From: an uncultured bacterium
GTDB taxonomy: Bacteria > Desulfobacterota > Binatia > UBA1149 > CAITLU01
Assembly: GCA_903893315.1 (NCBI GenBank)
Contig: CAITLU010000007.1
Span: forward strand, 1 to 42,674
Direction: 5' to 3'
Length of the DNA stretch: 42,674 nucleotides
Position 1 is the first letter of the stretch, and each line of letters opens with the position of its first letter. Shown here piece by piece: positions 39,926 through 42,674 of this stretch. Under the pieces are notes generated by a model. It saw only the letters and a list, made by a program, of their open reading frames with translations. It was not told where the DNA came from and did not search any database. Both the position numbers and the translations under genes were made by a program.

Positions 39926-42674
39926 CATCAAATCTGCCGACAGATTCGAGATCGTCCCGACGAGAACACACCGCGGTTTCCGTTGTTTCGTGGCAGCAAC
40001 GGTTTGTGGATTGCTGATGAACCGGTCCGGCATAGCACTGGCCGCATCCGCTGCCGTACAAAGCACGGGCGCCGGGACCAGCGTCAGCGGGCTGAAGAAC
40101 GGTTCGGCTGCGTCTTACGGCTTCGCGGGGATCATCAACCTTCGTATCGACAGTACCTCCTCCACCACCGCCGGCTACTGCGTGGACATCAACAACCACA
40201 TCGCCGTCGGTGACGTCATACCGCAAGCGCCGGCCGATTATCCGGTCGAGGTGCTCTACATACTGAACAATGCCTATCCCCAGACCAACCACATAGGCAC
40301 GCGGCTTTCCGACACTAACTGCGAAGCCGCGGCGGTGCAGTGTGCGATCTGGAGTTTCACCGACAACATGGTGTGCCAGTCGCCTAGTTCTCCGTCCAGT
40401 TGCAACGTTGCAGCCCGCGCGGCCGCAATCGTAGCGGCGGCGAACAGTGCGGCCGCGCTGACACCCACGGTAGTACCGCAAAGCCTTTCACTCACGCCCG
40501 CAGCCGCGACCAACTTTCTCAATGCCGGAGACACCACACACTCGGTCACGGCCACTCTGCGCGACGCTCAGGGCCAGTTGCTATCCGGTTTCACGATCGC
40601 GCTGAACGTTGTCAGCGGGCCTGGTTCTCCTGCTTCGACTTCGGGCGCTTCGCCATCGGCGACACTCAGCTATTCGAACCATGGCTCAACGGTAGGACGC
40701 GACGCGATCACCGCTACCGTTCAGTACACGGTCCCGACCGGCCAGAAGTTCAAGATGCTCAACAAGCAGGGCGTCGTAGTCGCCGGCACCCCTCAGGGCG
40801 GTACACTTTCGGCGACGGCCGAGAAGTCCTGGGTCAACGACACCTGCGGAAACGGTACCGTCGGACCAGGCGAGGAATGTGACGACGGCAACGTGAACAA
40901 CAACGATTCATGCACAAACGGCTGCCAAGCTGCCAGGTGCGGTGATGGCATCGTCGGACCGGGAGAGCAGTGCGACGACGGCAATGCCAACCAGAACGAT
41001 GCGTGCAAGAACGATTGTCGCAACAACGTGTGCGGCGACCAGATCGTCAACCCCGCTACCGAGCAATGCGACGACGGCAACGTCACGAACAACGACGGGT
41101 GCACAAACCTATGTACAAGTCCGCGCTGTGGTGACGCCATCGTGCAGACCGGCGAGCAGTGCGACGACGGCAACACGATAGATACTGATGCTTGCCCGAC
41201 AAACTGTATGCCAGCCACGTGTGGGGATACCTTTGTTCACGCCGGTGTCGAAGCCTGCGACGACGGGAACTCCGTCAACTCCGACGCTTGTCTGAATACC
41301 TGCGTAGCGGCCACCTGCGGCGACGGCATCGTCCATACCGGTGTCGAGGCTTGCGACGACGGGAACACCGTTAACTCGGATGCCTGCCTGAACTCGTGTG
41401 TGGCCGCCACCTGCGGCGACGGTATCGTCCAGACCGGTGTCGAGGCTTGCGACGACGGGAACTCGGTCAACTCCGACGCTTGTCTCAATACCTGCGTAGC
41501 GGCCACCTGCGGCGACGGCGTTGTCCAGGCCGGTGTCGAGGCTTGCGATGACGGGAACTCCGTCAACTCGGATGACTGCCTGAACTCGTGTGTGGCCGCC
41601 ACCTGCGGCGACGGTATCGTCCAGACCGGTGTCGAGGCCTGCGACGACGGGAACTCGGTCAACTCCGACGCTTGCCTCAATACCTGCGTGGCCGCGACCT
41701 GCGGCGACGGCATCGTCCATACCGGTGTCGAAGCCTGCGACGACGGGAACTCCGTCAACTCGGATGCTTGCCTGAACTCCTGCGTAGCGGCCACCTGCGG
41801 CGACGGCATCGTCCGCACTGGCGTCGAGGCCTGCGACGACGGGAACTCCGTCAACTCGGATGCTTGCCTCAATACCTGCGTAGCGGCCACCTGCGGCGAC
41901 GGCATCGTCCATACCGGCGTCGAAGCCTGCGACGACGGGAACTCCGTCAACTCGGATGCTTGCCTGAACTCCTGCGTAGCGGCCACCTGCGGCGACGGTA
42001 TCGTCCGCACTGGCGTCGAGGCCTGCGACGACGGGAACTCTGTCAACTCGGATGCTTGCCTGAACTCCTGCGTGGCCGCGACCTGCGGCGACGGCATCGT
42101 CCGCACCGGCGTAGAGGCTTGCGATGACGGTAACTCCGACAACTCGGATGCTTGCCTCAACTCCTGCGTGGCCGCGACCTGCGGCGACGGTATCGTCCAG
42201 ACCGGTGTCGAGGCTTGCGACGACGGGAACTCCGTCAACTCCGACGCTTGTCTGAATACCTGCGTAGCGGCCACCTGCGGCGACGGCATCGTCCATACCG
42301 GCGTCGAAGCCTGCGACGACGGGAACTCGGTAAACTCCGACGCTTGTCTCAATACCTGCGTAGCCGCGACCTGCGGCGACGGCATCGTCCGCACCGGCGT
42401 AGAGGCTTGCGATGACGGTAACTCCGTCAACTCGGATGCTTGCCTCAACTCCTGCGTAGCCGCGACCTGCGGCGACGGTATCGTCCGCACCGGCGTCGAA
42501 GCCTGCGACGACGGGAACTCCGTCAACTCGGATGCTTGCCTGAACTCCTGCGTAGCGGCCACCTGCGGCGACGGTATCGTCCAGACCGGTGTCGAGGCCT
42601 GCGACGACGGGAACTCTGTCAACTCGGATGCTTGCCTGAACTCCTGCGTGGCCGCGACCTGCGGCGACGGCATC
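39918..42674 (+). CDS. Large secreted protein: thioester domain, Ig-like domain, 19 or more Cys-rich DUF4215 repeats (partial)
   Basis: Open frame of 919 codons with no stop before the window end. The N-terminus is GTG (39918) and a signal peptide (cleavage near ALA). Residues about 55-165 look like a Cys-Gln thioester domain (TQXA/TED type): Cys88 in GYCVDINN and Gln141 in AVQCAIWSFTDN. Residues about 180-305 look like a Big-1/Ig-type domain (VVPQSLSLTPAAATNF, VTATLRDAQGQLLSG). From residue 310 (40845) there are 19 complete Cys repeats (C, C, C, C with CDDGN), the last 14 nearly identical. Such thioester adhesins form covalent bonds to host amines in Gram-positives; in this Gram-negative context the role is inferred. 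The anchor lies beyond the window. Confidence 0.82.
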   Translation, partial: MTSIKSADRFEIVPTRTHRGFRCFVAATVCGLLMNRSGIALAASAAVQSTGAGTSVSGLKNGSAASYGFAGIINLRIDSTSSTTAGYCVDINNHIAVGDVIPQAPADYPVEVLYILNNAYPQTNHIGTRLSDTNCEAAAVQCAIWSFTDNMVCQSPSSPSSCNVAARAAAIVAAANSAAALTPTVVPQSLSLTPAAATNFLNAGDTTHSVTATLRDAQGQLLSGFTIALNVVSGPGSPASTSGASPSATLSYSNHGSTVGRDAITATVQYTVPTGQKFKMLNKQGVVVAGTPQGGTLSATAEKSWVNDTCGNGTVGPGEECDDGNVNNNDSCTNGCQAARCGDGIVGPGEQCDDGNANQNDACKNDCRNNVCGDQIVNPATEQCDDGNVTNNDGCTNLCTSPRCGDAIVQTGEQCDDGNTIDTDACPTNCMPATCGDTFVHAGVEACDDGNSVNSDACLNTCVAATCGDGIVHTGVEACDDGNTVNSDACLNSCVAATCGDGIVQTGVEACDDGNSVNSDACLNTCVAATCGDGVVQAGVEACDDGNSVNSDDCLNSCVAATCGDGIVQTGVEACDDGNSVNSDACLNTCVAATCGDGIVHTGVEACDDGNSVNSDACLNSCVAATCGDGIVRTGVEACDDGNSVNSDACLNTCVAATCGDGIVHTGVEACDDGNSVNSDACLNSCVAATCGDGIVRTGVEACDDGNSVNSDACLNSCVAATCGDGIVRTGVEACDDGNSDNSDACLNSCVAATCGDGIVQTGVEACDDGNSVNSDACLNTCVAATCGDGIVHTGVEACDDGNSVNSDACLNTCVAATCGDGIVRTGVEACDDGNSVNSDACLNSCVAATCGDGIVRTGVEACDDGNSVNSDACLNSCVAATCGDGIVQTGVEACDDGNSVNSDACLNSCVAATCGDGI
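40845..42674 (+). repeat. Tandem Cys-rich DUF4215 repeats (19 full units, then off the edge)
   Basis: Unit starts are 40845, 40938, 41031, 41127 and 41220 (31 or 32 residues each, diverged), then every 96 bp from 41316 to 42564. A twentieth begins at 42660. The last 14 units are near identical and differ at a few positions (for example His, Gln or Arg before TG, and Ser or Thr in the loop). Each unit has 4 Cys at positions 1, 13, 24 and 28. The array is easily mis-assembled, so copy number may differ in the true genome. Confidence 0.95.

Noticed and set aside
41109-42673. Long repetitive minus-strand frames (up to 478 codons)
   Set aside because: Produced by the 96-bp repeats; the plus strand carries the Cys-repeat pattern and the signal peptide.
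40845-42674. CRISPR-like array
   Set aside because: The repeats are contiguous 96-bp coding units without spacers, and keep the frame.

Overview
The window is GC-rich DNA from a Gram-negative bacterium. Gene order, the nitrogen-type PTS enzyme I, TatBC, the xerC-hslV-hslU-argBDFGH order and the secreted Cys-rich DUF4215-type proteins suggest a deltaproteobacterial-grade lineage (Myxococcota, Desulfobacterota, Binatota or similar). This placement is inferred from gene content; no rRNA or tRNA gene was seen.

Left part (1-21 kb): an IS91-type HUH transposase lies at the edge, next to a secreted alpha/beta-hydrolase-fold protein that lacks its nucleophile. Then come ptsP, a SulP anion transporter, a coupled minus-strand run sirtuin -> DegT/StrS aminotransferase -> thiD, a class A penicillin-binding protein, a class II histone-deacetylase-like amidohydrolase, tatB-tatC, a tightly overlapping minus-strand trio (AsmA-like protein, membrane zinc-ribbon protein, DUF4911-like protein), a crotonase without the two canonical glutamates, a Cys-rich small protein coupled to an alpha/beta hydrolase, and xerC.

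Centre (21-32 kb): a DUF3300 gene lies on the opposite strand after xerC. It is followed by clearly recognisable but wrecked hslV and hslU. HslV has stop codons and a frameshift. HslU has lost the segments carrying its ATPase motifs and carries a 22-bp perfect palindrome. An intact arginine run argB-argD-argF-argG-argH follows, continuing into a small lipoprotein and a stand-alone fabD. This matches the xerC-hslVU-arg order known from other deltaproteobacteria, so the protease appears to have been lost in place.

Right part (32-42.7 kb): a radical SAM/SPASM protein and a TPP-dependent decarboxylase/synthase-like enzyme (minus strand), an EF-P family protein of the EfpL/YeiP type with an extended Arg-tipped loop, a large secreted beta-helix protein with a duplicated Cys-rich N-terminal domain, a YkgJ-type Cys-cluster protein, and finally a two-gene secreted system. 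The latter has a short signal-peptide protein with three DUF4215-type Cys repeats. Overlapping its stop is a very long open frame that leaves the window, with a signal peptide, a Cys-Gln thioester domain, an Ig-like domain and at least 19 Cys-rich repeats, 14 of them near-identical 96-bp units. I read this as a candidate covalent (thioester) surface adhesin on a disulfide-rich stalk, a type best known from Gram-positive bacteria. It is the most interesting object in the window.
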